From NCBI GenBank assembly GCA_021234155.1, contig JAJEKV010000054.1, positions 5,317,962-5,381,961 on the forward strand: a stretch of 64,000 bases of DNA, read 5' to 3'. The notes below the pieces were generated by a model. It made no database searches, was not told the DNA's origin, and was given only the letters and a program-made list of their open reading frames with translations. Both the position numbers and the translations under genes were made by a program. Below are positions 32,449-42,768 of this stretch, piece after piece (position 1 is the first letter of the stretch; each line of letters starts with the position of its first letter). This DNA comes from Isoetes taiwanensis (taxonomy: Eukaryota > Streptophyta > Lycopodiopsida > Isoetales > Isoetaceae).

Positions 32449-35400
32449 TCAAAGAAGCTTTGCCTTGCCTTTATTTCCTGCCACAAACATTTTTTCATCA
32501 GACAAAAATTCAGGAATACAACTAAGCCAACATACACTTTTTTTCTGATTAGCCAAAAACTTATTAAATTGCAACATATCATGATCATCAAGCTGGTATC
32601 TACCATTGTCTGGGTTATACGTTAAAGAAGCTAGTGCTATCACGGAATCTAATGAGATTGATCGACTATCTGATAGATCAAAACTGTACCACAACCTTCT
32701 ACCTGCTTTATGCTCAATATACCAAGCCAAATTAAGCTTTATAGGTTATGATGGTCTGTCAACCAAATATACTGGCTCTCTAGTTTCTTTCCATGCTCTT
32801 CCAAGTTTCCTGCGCATATTAAACACTCTTCCCAAATACCATGGTTGCATCATGTCTTTCTTATTTCTGTTTCTTAGCTCTTTCTCAATCCTAACACCCA
32901 TCTCAAAGTAGATTGCACAATCTGACCCGATACCAAGAGAGGTTGCTGCATTCATGCAGTTGCCCTTAGGGCTTATAAGAGACTGTAGCTTCACCTTAGT
33001 CAATCTATCTTTGGACAGCTATAAATTACCATTTAGTTGGCTAACCAAAGTGCCTTTACAAATAAGTTTATTATCAAGCATGACATTTCTTTCTATCTTT
33101 TTGAAAGATGGTGCATCTATCTCGTCTACCATGGAATCAAAACTATGCCTTCGCTCTAATTCTGCTGTAATCTCACTAGGCAGGTCATTATTGATTGTTG
33201 GAATACAATCATTTCCTTGTTCTAAACTCACATCATTTGACTCATCTCCAAGCATGGTCGTGTCTAGTTCTTTGAAGTAGTCCTTGTTGAAGAAATCTTC
33301 ATGCTTCCAAGGTTTGCTCCACCAAGTATCTTCTCCACTTTTCTCACAAGTGATTTCTACACGTGCACATAATTCTGATGCATGTTTGAGTCCTGCCTCT
33401 AATGCTTCTACTATCATCTCATCCGTGGCTACAAAGGTGTAATCACTTAAGTCACACCTCAATTCCTTGCCATCCCCATCCAACTTCTTCTCCACGACTT
33501 GCCAAATGTTCTCCTGCTTGGCATGAGCTGCTGGAAATATCAATTCTCCAATTGACTGAAATTCTGCCACTCTATTAAGAGCACTCGCACTCTCAAATAC
33601 ATCTACACCTGTGTAGGATCTTTCGTTCCTTACCATTCCACCTATCTTCAAAATTCTCACATGCATCTGACCCTGTGGCATCCAATGGGACAACAAGCTC
33701 TTTACAAAAATCTCTAAAAAACCTTATAAGTAACACAACAAAATGGCAAGAAAGTTGAATGTCCAGAAATGTCTCACAACTAATGAAATTTGATTTCAAA
33801 CAATGTGTCTCATGTCTTGAAATCCAAAGTCTCCATAACCTGTAATATTCCAAGTTCAATAAGATAGTAAGAAATAGGTACCATAATTATGAACAGAAAT
33901 AGATACGAACATGCTTACCTGAAGAAGAAAGATACGGTTGAGGTAGCTTTTATCCGGTTCCATAGATCCATGTGAGAAGATAGGAATATGTCAATGTAGA
34001 GGGAAACCACATAGAGATAAGTTTCGGTCCCCAATGTTCGCATTGGATTACAAGACTTTGGATCACGTAATTTCTCCAAGCACACTTGAACTCTTCGAGA
34101 GGAGATCCTCTGGGCAGCTCGCCAATTTTGCCTGTCTCTTCTTTCCACATCACCTATTCGAAGACCATGCTCACCTTGATAGTTGTGGAAAATATGCCAC
34201 ACGTCATTTAGAGTGATGAGTTCATCACCCAAGTAAAGCCTCCGAGATGCATTGTCAAGAGGATTGATGAGATTCTTCCCATTATGGATGAAATCTTGAT
34301 CATGTAGACCGTGTATATTGCTATCTTTCTTCAGGGCAGCACTAAAAACCCATCCTTCCCATGGAATGGCAAACTTCCTTCCTCTTTCTTTCAAAGAAGT
34401 GTAATCTTCTAACATACAAGCCCTCCGACGTGCATCTCCATCGCAAGAGTGTCCAATTAGTGGACCTAACACGCTTCTTAAGCGTAAATTCCAGAAATGC
34501 GCTATTTGTTCCCATTGAGATCTCATGGCCTCATGGTCAAACCTGTTGCATGTTAGCTGTATGGACAAAACCAGTTTGGGCAAACTTGCATGTAATGGAT
34601 TCACAATAATCACACGCGCATAATGTGCAACCACATTCATCTCAAATGCATCAACAATATTTCTGAACATGAACTACAAAATTAGTGATACAATGATGAT
34701 CCTCTTTGGACCCACAAAAACCTATCAAACTATCATCTCTTGCACACCATTGCACTGCCTTCTTGATTACGGTCTCATCCTCGGCCACGATAGTTGGCGC
34801 ATTTCCATGGATCAAGCCATTTTTCAAGACATGATTGGAATATATCTTAGCCAAGTATGCAAATGTCTCCTCATTTATTCCAGCCTTGTAGCAAAGTGCC
34901 TTACCTATAGACCGCCTTGTTGTTGACAAACTTAGACCTCCAAAGTTCATGGATAGAAAGTTATGCATCCTCTTCCCTCCCCAAATTTTGATTGTTTCAG
35001 ACAACTCCTTTGTTGTTTTCTTGTACCGCTTCTTATGGCCGGGCCTTGATATATTCTGCGCAATGTCAGTTAAAAAATTCCACAATGCAGGCTTGCCTTC
35101 AAACTTACCACGAGAATATGCCTCTTTAACATCCATACAAAACTTATTCACATCACCATGTTTCATAGATTCACACAAGGTGTCTCGGAGAGATCTTATC
35201 TTTACTGACAATGCAAGTTTCCTTATTCTGCATAATCTCAATTCCATTCTCAAGCTTCTATTTTGAATCCTTGTTTCCTTGGCAAGGGTGCGCAGCACGA
35301 ATTTGCCAAATAGTCTACTCTCAAATGGAATTTAGTATTCCTCAAGCCTCGGTCCACTTTCTCCTCACTTTGTCTATAAACTCTCATGCGAAAGTCTCTT

Positions 35401-35597
35401 TCCTTTGGGACAACAGTGCAGTAAGAACATTGAAAGTTTGGAAACATGGCAGCTTTTGCGCTCACTCTAGCACATTTGACATGCCTAAATGTTCCTTGGA
35501 TCTTAACTACCCTGCCATCTACCATGAACTCTTCATGCAAATCTGGTTCACAATACCAATTTAGGCCTGCCTTAGAATCATCTAAGAATGGCCTCAA
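32449..35597 (-). pseudogene. Large transposase-like pseudogene with P-element/THAP9-like motif order
   Basis: Minus-strand blocks line up over about 3.1 kb. In order: a Cys-rich N-terminal block (35597-35250: WYCEPD, HVKC, FQCSYC); a basic segment and an acidic VAEDETVIKK motif (Asp near 34779), then SLIGFCGSKEDHHC; IGHSCDGDARRR (Asp near 34442); HDQDFIHNGKNLINPL (near 34300); LRIGDVERRDRQNWRAAQRI; TYLYVVSLYIDIFLS; and, after a clean 79-bp GT-AG intron (33918-33840) that splices in frame, RLWRLWISRH, then QLSCHFVVLL, GSDACENF and GGMVRNERSY. A long C-terminal region runs to 32449. The order (acidic DE motif, second Asp, DxxHxxKNxxN, helical insertion, ENFF-like tail) is that of P-element/THAP9 transposases. 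About three frameshifts and two in-frame stops show it is dead. Membership in a named family is inference; it may be an undescribed relative. Confidence 0.6.
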
Positions 35598-35599
35598 AT

Positions 35600-36235
35600 C
35601 CCTTGTCTTAGATGCATATCTTTATGTTAGTTGCCAAAAACCCCAACATAGATATGCCAGATGCAAATTTCCTGTCTATTATTTTTTTCCGAAAATTTCA
35701 ATGAGAACAAGAACCAAATACAATGAACTATAAACAAACAAACAACTAAGGGTATATGTACCCTTTACATACTTGAATTCTGGCTTGAATGGCTCTTCAC
35801 TTTAAATTTTGGATGAGGAATAGAATATCAATCATGCAATATAAGTGGAGGCTAGTCGATAAGTTGTGGATGCATATGCAAGGAATCGAAATGTAGAAAA
35901 GGGGGCCTACAGTTGAAGTTCTTATTCCTAGGGGGGAGCCAAAACCACTTCCTCCTTTCAAGATCCTTAAAGACTCTAGCCAACTAATGAACGACATCCA
36001 AGATTACATAACACACTGTGAGGATGTTCGAAAGGGAAAGCACACCTCGTCTCTGAAGAAAAATCACATGGACTTCCTAATCAATTACTGCGAGAAAGTT
36101 ATGCATGATTAGAAACAGAACAACCATGTGGGGGGAAGCTGAGAGACGGTTTCTTGCCAGAGTCTAGGTGGGAGGGTTCTCATGGAGCAAGCACATCACA
36201 TCAAAGAAAGTTGGTTTGGATCCCAACAATGGCTC
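35600..36235. other. Intergenic, nothing recognised
   Basis: No gene or repeat boundary identified, apart from the start of the dispersed repeat at about 36238. Confidence 0.4.
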
Positions 36236-36237
36236 CA

Positions 36238-37280
36238 GGCCATTGCTCGACAGAAGGAAAAAACACTGGCTCAAGGAGACATTAATTTGTTTTCTGGATT
36301 AGGATCTTCATTTTTGGCATTTTGGTGTTGTTTGTACTTCTGCTGCTTCGATGGCAGCCATCTGTCTATGATCAGTTTTGAAAGTGATATCATAGTTATT
36401 CAATGATCTTTGTTGAAGTTTATTGATTTTTTGTTCAATCCTTATGTTTTCTTTAACTTTGCAAGTGGAAACGGTGTTCTTTATAGATCTTTTGGTCCGG
36501 CGATGACTCCAAGTTTAGATAAGGTAATTTTTGTTTGTCTTTTGTTTGCTTTCTTTCTAATTTTCATACATGCAGGTCGGAATGCAGTGGAAACATCAAA
36601 TGTTAATGGAAGTGCCATGGATTCGAGTTATCTTTATGTAATTTTTTGTCCTTTGTCTTCTGCCATGGATTGAACTCTGGTATAATCATTTCTTGATGCT
36701 TTCTTTCTAAATGTTTATGCATGGAAGTCGGAATGCAATGCAAATAGCAAATGTAGGCTCAATTAGCATGGATTTGAGCTTAACTTCAGGTTATTTCTTT
36801 GCTTTTCAAACTTTAGCTGTTTGCAGATGTTAATCGTCCTTGCATGCAGATGCAGATGCAGTTTCTATAAGCAAACAAGCCACAAATTTGGTTGTTATAA
36901 CATGTATGTCCGGTTTATATGTCAGGTTTTGTGTTTTCAGGTTACGTATTAATCAAGTTCTTTCTTGTAGGAAATGTTCGCGGAAAAAAGACTCGTATGG
37001 AAGATCATCCCTCGTTCAGCTTTGTAACTGAAACTTTGATTGAATGTAACTTAAACTTTCAATGTTCTACAATGCTATAACTGAAAATTTGAATGTAATT
37101 TTGTTTCTAAATAATAATAAACTAATTGTGACCCGCTAATAGCCTGTCAAATATGATATGCACGGAAAGAATCCTTACCTTCAATTTTGCTGCCCCGTCC
37201 AACAGTGTTCTGACACGTATCTGAAACACAGATTGTGCATCTCGCGTGCCGCTCGAATTTTTACCTTGAGTTCTGTTGTT
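36238..37280 (+). repeat. Dispersed repeat R, copy 1 (about 1.04 kb)
   Basis: Near-identical to 61311-62356, from GACAGAA(G/T)GGAAAAA(A)CACTGG through CAATCC(T/G)TATGTTTTCTTTAAC to CTCGCGTGCCGCTC(G/A)AATTTTT. A 150-bp part is also present at 51001-51160. It contains small open frames but no recognisable protein family. It may be the non-coding body of a non-autonomous element. Copies 1 and 2 share both ends, so the repeat has defined limits. Confidence 0.85.
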
Positions 37281-37371
37281 TCTTACCCTGCATTCAGCCA
37301 TTTCTACCCCGCATTCCACTAATTTTACTTCGCATTCTGACAACAGAATTGAAGATAAGGATTCTTTCTGG
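37164..37371. mobile_element. MITE-like inverted-repeat pair at the end of repeat R
   Basis: GGAAAGAATCCTTACCTTCA (37164) and its near reverse complement GAAGATAAGGATTCTTTC (to 37371) bracket about 210 bp. The left half alone recurs at about 62230-62356. The right half alone recurs at about 46290-46392, where CCGCATTCCACT(A/G)ATTTTAC and the terminal inverted repeat are conserved. This suggests a small element that has recombined with repeat R. Confidence 0.6.
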
Positions 37372-37960
37372 TAGGGCAAAGGCCCCCCTGGGCTTCTTTT
37401 CGGAAGGACAAGCAGGCCTCCGTGCTTCGCGCATCGGCCAGCTTTCCATTCCGGAAAGAAGGCCAGGGGGCCTTTCCATTATTCGGAATGCGCTTCCCTC
37501 TTTCCATTCCGGATTGTAGGGAGGTGCCATGTGTCAGCACAATATTCAATCCTACATGGGTTTTGCGACCCTGTTTCCATGTTGGGTATTTGTAGGCACT
37601 TTCCATAAGTTTTTTGGGTTGCCCCTAAGGGGGCAAGCCCTCGTTGAGGTGGGTTTGTGGCATATGCTAGGTATATGCCAATATATACCCAGAATATGCC
37701 AATGACTGCTAAAAACCCATCATAGGCTGTAAATGCTCGGTTGCCCCTGTTGCTGGAGAGGAACTGTGGAAACTGGGAAACCGGACGGGCAATACAGACG
37801 GAAGCTTCGATGTTGCATTCCTTATTTCTGTGTGCGGCCTGTGCAAACTGGGTAACTGGAAGAAGGAAGAATGACTGGAGGCCATCAACAAGGTAGGCCG
37901 CTTTCTTCCCATTGGAAGCTTAAGGAAGAATGACTGGGCAATCTCTTGCTTCTGTATTTC
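37372..37960. other. GC-richer stretch upstream of the receptor-kinase fragment
   Basis: Contains repeated CTTTCCATTCCGGA and CATTCGGAATG-like words (37440-37515). A GGGTTGCCCCTAAGGGGGCA palindrome lies at about 37618-37640 and is the likely counterpart of the terminus at 6090. Short CATATGC/ATATGCCA repeats follow at about 37660-37700. No gene is recognised until the LRR region. Confidence 0.45.
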
Positions 37961-37964
37961 CTCA

Positions 37965-39455
37965 TCTCATCAGCCCGGCATTTGAGATACTCTTTGAGAA
38001 TACGAGATTTTTATTGGAGGAGGACAGCGGATCCCTGTACTTGGAGAGGTGTAGACTGTGAGAATGGTCACATTGTTGGAATTCTTCTATATGGGTTGAA
38101 ACGCAATGCCAAAGGAATGGCGAACCCAACCTTTCAGGTGGATCAATTAACAGGTCTGCCATATCTGCGCTCTTTCAATGCAACCAGGTTTGTCCTTTTG
38201 GGTAGCATACCTGAATTGTTTGGTAGCCTTTCTTCTCTGCAGATCCTGGATCTAACTTCCTGTTCAATCAATGGTTCCATCCCTCACTCGCTTGGAAATT
38301 TGACCACTTTAAATTTTCTTTCTCTTAGCACAAATAACCTTCTTTGGTGCCATTCCGGCCCGCTTTTGGGAACTTTACCAATCGACATCCATAGACATCT
38401 CGGATAATCAGCTCTCGGGCAATATTCCTCAAGAGATTGGAAAATCTCAAAAGTTAAGCACCACGAAACTAAAAATAACAGTCTCAATGGATCAATCCAC
38501 GAAAATGTTTTGTCCATCTTAGGGTTGCAAAGCAGGCTTGACCTCTCAACAAATAATCTTACGGGGCTTTACCTTCAAGCTTTTATAATCTTACAAATCT
38601 ACAGACAAACAAACTTCTCCAACAATCGGGTTGTATGGTCTCTTACCGTAAGGGCTTTCTCGGTCTGCGAAAATATTACCGCATTTGATCTCTCCAAAGA
38701 ACTATTTCAATGGTACGGTGCCAAGTGTTAGTGGTTCAAAACTGATCGAATCGCTTTTACAAATCTTGTAAACACCGCAAAGAAGGAAACATGCACATCT
38801 TTCTATGCCCGGTTGGGCCTTCAATTCTTGGGTTTTCGGTGCTCCAGCTCCAAGTCCTTCAGTACCAGCAGAGGGTAGTAAAAGTTCAAAACATTTAGGA
38901 GCCATACTTGGTGGAGTGTTTGGTGGACTAGGATTGGTTCTTGCAAGCTACCCAGCCTGGAGCAACAACTCAACCCAATCCTGTAGTAGGAGTGACAGTA
39001 AATCTCTCAAGTATTGGAGAGGCATTTTCCTTCTCTCAGTTAGAGAATGCCACTCAATTATTCAGTTCCTCAAACTTGATTAAGTCCGGACACTCGGGAG
39101 ACATTTCTGGGGGCCTTTTGGATGGTAGTGTGCCTATTATAGTGAAACGAGTAGTAGTGTCAAAAGTTAAAAAAGAGTTGCTTATAGCTGAGCTTGAAAT
39201 TGTGAGCAAAGCTTCTCATACTAGGTTGATTCCACTTTTGGGTCACTGCTTAGAACGTGAAGATGAAAAGCTCTTGGTTTATAAGTATATGCCTTATGGA
39301 GATTTAGCACAGGATTTACACAAAAGGATCATATCCAGTCCACCTGAGGATATTTTACAATCCCTGGATTGGATAACACGGTTGAAAATTGCGATTGGAG
39401 TGGCTGAAGGCCTTACATATCTGCATCATGAGTGCACACCTCCTCTTGTACATAG
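37965..39455 (+). pseudogene. LRR receptor-like kinase fragment (At2g16250-like), kinase domain truncated at the HRD position
   Basis: An LRR N-terminal cap (DPCTWRGVDCENGHIVGI) is followed by several LRR units (LQILDLTSCSINGSIPHSLG, LSGNIPQEIG) spread over at least three frames. A glycine-rich transmembrane segment lies near 38900-38950 (LGAILGGVFGGLGLVLA). The N-lobe of a kinase follows (38941-39455: FSFSQLENATQLF, LIKSGHSGD, IIVKR, LLGHCLE, LVYKYMPYGDLA, LDWITRLKIA, LTYLHHECTPPLVHR). The frame ends at an exon border AG|GTATTG exactly where the plant homologues have an intron, before the HRD aspartate. No downstream kinase exon follows. The non-canonical glycine loop (SGHSGD) is typical of this atypical RLK group. 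It is a truncated pseudogene: frameshifts in the LRRs and no C-lobe. Confidence 0.85.
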
Positions 39456-39898
39456 GTATTGTCTAGGATTAAAGATAATCTAATATATGTTTATGCTCGA
39501 GGCTGCAGCATTGATGGATGTCGCTCGAATGTTGGTCCGATTCTTGCATTTCCGGCCCTTATAATTGGAGCTTCTGCAGTTAATGAAAGATTTGGAGCTT
39601 CCCAACTCCGGCACTTCCCTTATTTTTATTTATCTTCGGGATTGGCATTGCGTTTTCTTCTCTAAATCCTTTGTTTCATTCATATTATCCCAAAGAAGCG
39701 TAATCAGGTATATTCACTTATCCTGGCTGTTTTGCAATTTACTGTGATAGATAATATCTTAGAGCTAATGGCCTGTGACTATCCTCTGCAGGTTGAGGTT
39801 TTAGTGCAGAAGTCCATGGTCTTTGAGAAGATCAGGTGGCTTGTCTTTCAGAACATATACCTGCTTCAAACTGCAGCATTGATGCGGTAAAATCACAG
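39456..39898. other. Junction between two unrelated gene fragments
   Basis: About 440 bp separate the receptor-kinase donor site from the first recognisable NAD+ synthetase exon. I recognise no exon of either gene here. Confidence 0.45.
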
Positions 39899-40974
39899 AT
39901 GAAGCTGCTGCACCAACTGCTGAACTAGAACCAATAAGGGAGAACTATACCCAAGTAATCCTGTTTGTCTTTTACATATTTATTATCCATTATTATTACA
40001 GTTGTCTGAACCTTGTTTATGAATATTTATTTATGTAAACCTATCTGGTTTTAATCAGACTGATGAGGAAGACATGGGCATGACTTACCAAGAACTTTCC
40101 ATGTATGGACGTTTGCGAAAGATCTTCCATTGTGGGCCAGTTTCCATGTTCCAGGTGCCACATGTACTTGTGATCAGGTATAATAGTGAAGGCAAAACCA
40201 TACTAACATATGTAACTGCTTTCAGCATCTATGCCACCATTGGAATGGAAAATTAAAGCCTTCTGAAGTTGCTACTAAGGTCAAAGATTTCTTCCGCTAT
40301 TATTCCATCAATCGGCACAAAATGACAACTCTCACGCCCTCTTACCATGCAGAAGTATGTAAACTATATCTTTTGTTTTGTAAACTTTGGCTTTTCAGAC
40401 ATGCTAGGTGGTCAGTGTGTTGTCTTTGCCGACATGCCATCAGGTGCCTCTTTAGGGATGCTGTTAGTAGAACATTTTTATCGAATGTTACTCTTGCATG
40501 ATCCGACAATTGCTAGAGCGTCTCTCATACACCGAATTAGCATGTGTTCTTGTAAGGACCTGGCATAATGGCCTATTCAAGGCTAAAAGGCATGAGGTGG
40601 ATTTTTTATCTGAGAATCTTATGAAGGGAGTGAAACACTAAAACCTGTCTACACTATGTGTTTGATCTATGGGGGTGTGGCTCTCTTCAGTTAATAGACG
40701 CCTTTCAAGATGACGTTACTCTTGACACGTTATCTATGATTTCTTACAGAATTATTCTCCAGAGAACAACCGCTTTGATTTACGTCAATTTCTTTATAAT
40801 AGTCAATGGCCTTGGCAGTTTAGAAAGATTGATGAAATGGTCAAGTTCAATGGTGAACAAGGAGATCAAGAACCAACGACATATCAAGCCAGTAATGTAG
40901 AAGTTGCAGGTGCACACGCATTTGGTTTGGGTGTTCCATCTGCTGCCTCAGCAAATCCTCACGATGGGAACTAA
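39899..40974 (+). pseudogene. Glutamine-dependent NAD+ synthetase, C-terminal exons only
   Basis: Four exons with intact splice borders: 39899-39954 (ends GTAATC), 40059-40154, 40226-40354 and 40750-40974 with a TAA stop. Joined in frame they give about 168 residues matching the C-terminus of eukaryotic NAD+ synthetase: TAELEPIRENY, then [60 protein letters not shown] and [10 protein letters not shown]. The enzyme amidates nicotinic acid adenine dinucleotide and is normally about 700 residues. Its glutaminase domain and the ATP-binding P-loop half of the synthetase domain are missing upstream, where a receptor-kinase fragment sits instead. The exons carry no stops or frameshifts, so truncation appears recent. 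Confidence 0.88.
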
Positions 40975-42586
40975 GAGAACAGTGTCTGAAACGCCTGCTA
41001 TCCATCCTCGCTTGCATAGATAACTCTCAAACCTGTCAAATCTAGTAATGAAGGCCTCTGGATATTTTTCCATGCCTCAATTCAATTCAAATGTAGTGGA
41101 GGCCTCTATATTAGTCCATGCCTCAATTCAATTCATGTGTTATTCTTTCTGCATAGATAATTTTTTATATTGCAATCTTATAGTAGATTTCTAGTAGCAT
41201 CTGGGAATTGATGAGGAGAAGAGCTTTTCGTGGAAAAAATTAGTGGCTATATATAGCCAAATGGCGATTTTATAGGGGGTCTAGGCAAATTTTGCGGCGA
41301 ATTTTATGAAGAGAGCTTTCTTTTAAAAAAATAAAAAATAGCCATAGTTAATACAAGTACTCCATTATTTTTTTAGGATTAGCCAAACTATTTTCCCCCT
41401 TTTCCTTAAAGAAAAAGGGATTAGCCTTTCTTTATATTATAATATTTATATATTAAATCGTTAATAGCCAAACAAAAATGAATTCTTATTATAGACTTTT
41501 ACACATCCCCATCTACCATCATCAGTGATAGTAGTTTTTCAAACTATGAATTTCTATTATATATACTACACATGCATCTTCAAAAATAAACTGTAAGAGA
41601 TGGCCAATATCCCTCTAAATGCCCTAGTTTGTTGCATAACATCTTCCTTCAAGGATTAGAGATAAGTGCAATTTGATCACCATATCTACAAAGTGTCGTT
41701 GCATTGAATATGGATGTTATAAGCTATGTTGTGAGCTTCTGTTAAAAGTTTTTCAATATTATTGTATGTTCCTTGATTGTTAATTATTATTTGTAATTGT
41801 GATACAATTATCTAAAGCTACAGAATTTAATTTACATTTTTGCTTTTTCCAGTTAAAAAAAATAGCCAAGTGAAAGTTTATAGTACATAATTCAAAAGTT
41901 TCGCCAAGTCCAAATATATATAAATGTAATAATAATAATAACTTTAGCCAGATTTATATCATAAAATACTGTAAAATTCTGAAAAAAATAGCCAAACCAT
42001 TTTTTATGAAAAAATATATAGTATGCTTAATTTTTTCCCTGGAGCTTTTGTGTAAGAGTCTCATTAAAATTTGTATTTAAAAGCATTAGAATTTGTAGAA
42101 TTTCTATTTAAGCATCATTATGAAACTGTTTTTATGCAAACCAACCTACTAATCATGATTCCCAGATTCAAGATTGGCTTTGCAAACACCAGCCTACCAA
42201 GAATTTAGGTCTCCAGTTGAACAATCAGTTTTAAGCCCATCAAAATAACTTGTGCTCGTAAAAGCACCCCTTCAAGAAATACCTTACGGATTTGAAAGGG
42301 CAAAAATGGTCTTTGAGAATTGATGATGTTTGCTATCATACATTAATTACCCCTATAACAACCCCTACAAGTGTGACAGTTGCAGTGAATATTCCTTTGG
42401 TTCTAAATATGTAGAGTGGGGTTGCACTCACTATACGTTTGATAATGCTAGTAATGTATTTGTGTCCGCATTCTTTGACATGCGGGATTTGAGCCCATTT
42501 TTTACCTTGTGTTCTGCTATGTTTCTGGTACTCGTAGGATAGATATTTTTACGTCATACCACGTGGCAGCATCTAATAGGCACATA
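40975..42586. other. AT-rich intergenic sequence with recurring TAGCCAAA words
   Basis: About eight TAGCCA(A)-type words occur between 41245 and 41995 (for example AAATAGCCAAG and AAAATAGCCAAACC). A 40-bp imperfect duplication (GCCTCTGGATATTTTTCCATGCCTC-like) lies at about 41050-41130. No coding family is recognised. Confidence 0.45.
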
Positions 42587-42629
42587 TGACGATAGATAGA
42601 TAGAGGGAGGGAGGGAGGGAGGGAGGGAT
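42587..42629. repeat. GATA/GGGA microsatellite
   Basis: GATAGATAGATAGA runs into GGGAGGGAGGGA. It directly abuts the putative LTR start at 42631. Confidence 0.95.
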
Positions 42630-42630
42630 G

Positions 42631-42768
42631 TGTTATAAGTGATCATTACTTGACTAGATTTTGCGACAACATGTCCAATAATATCCACGGAGATCCTGTG
42701 TGATTTCTTGAGGGATATGACTGTGATTAGGCTATTTACTGAGAACTAACAGTGGTATCAAAGCAAGT
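42631..42768 (+). mobile_element. Short LTR and tRNA-iMet-type primer-binding site (TRIM-like)
   Basis: A segment beginning TGTTATAAG and ending CTAACA (TG...CA with TGTTA/TAACA ends, 121 bp) is followed one base later by TGGTATCAAAGCAAG. That is one mismatch from the plant initiator-methionine PBS TGGTATCAGAGC. A very short LTR plus PBS fits a TRIM or small Copia-type element. I did not find a second LTR or polypurine tract within the window, so the element may be truncated or very diverged. Confidence 0.5.

Noticed and set aside
33915-34670. hAT transposase identity for the 32-36 kb element
   Set aside because: No BED finger, DUF659 core or C-terminal RNxL dimerisation motif is present. 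The motif order is different from the real hAT relic at 2.3-4.65 kb.
37235-37606. Four overlapping open frames on both strands
   Set aside because: GC-richer DNA has few stops here; there is no conserved motif, and the frames overlap the end of repeat R and the MITE-like pair.
40347-40570. Separate small gene between NAD+ synthetase exons
   Set aside because: It lies in the intron between two in-phase exons, and the frame has no family features.
42631-42751. Cassandra-type TRIM with 5S rRNA in the LTR
   Set aside because: The LTR contains no 5S internal promoter words, so only a generic TRIM-like call is kept.
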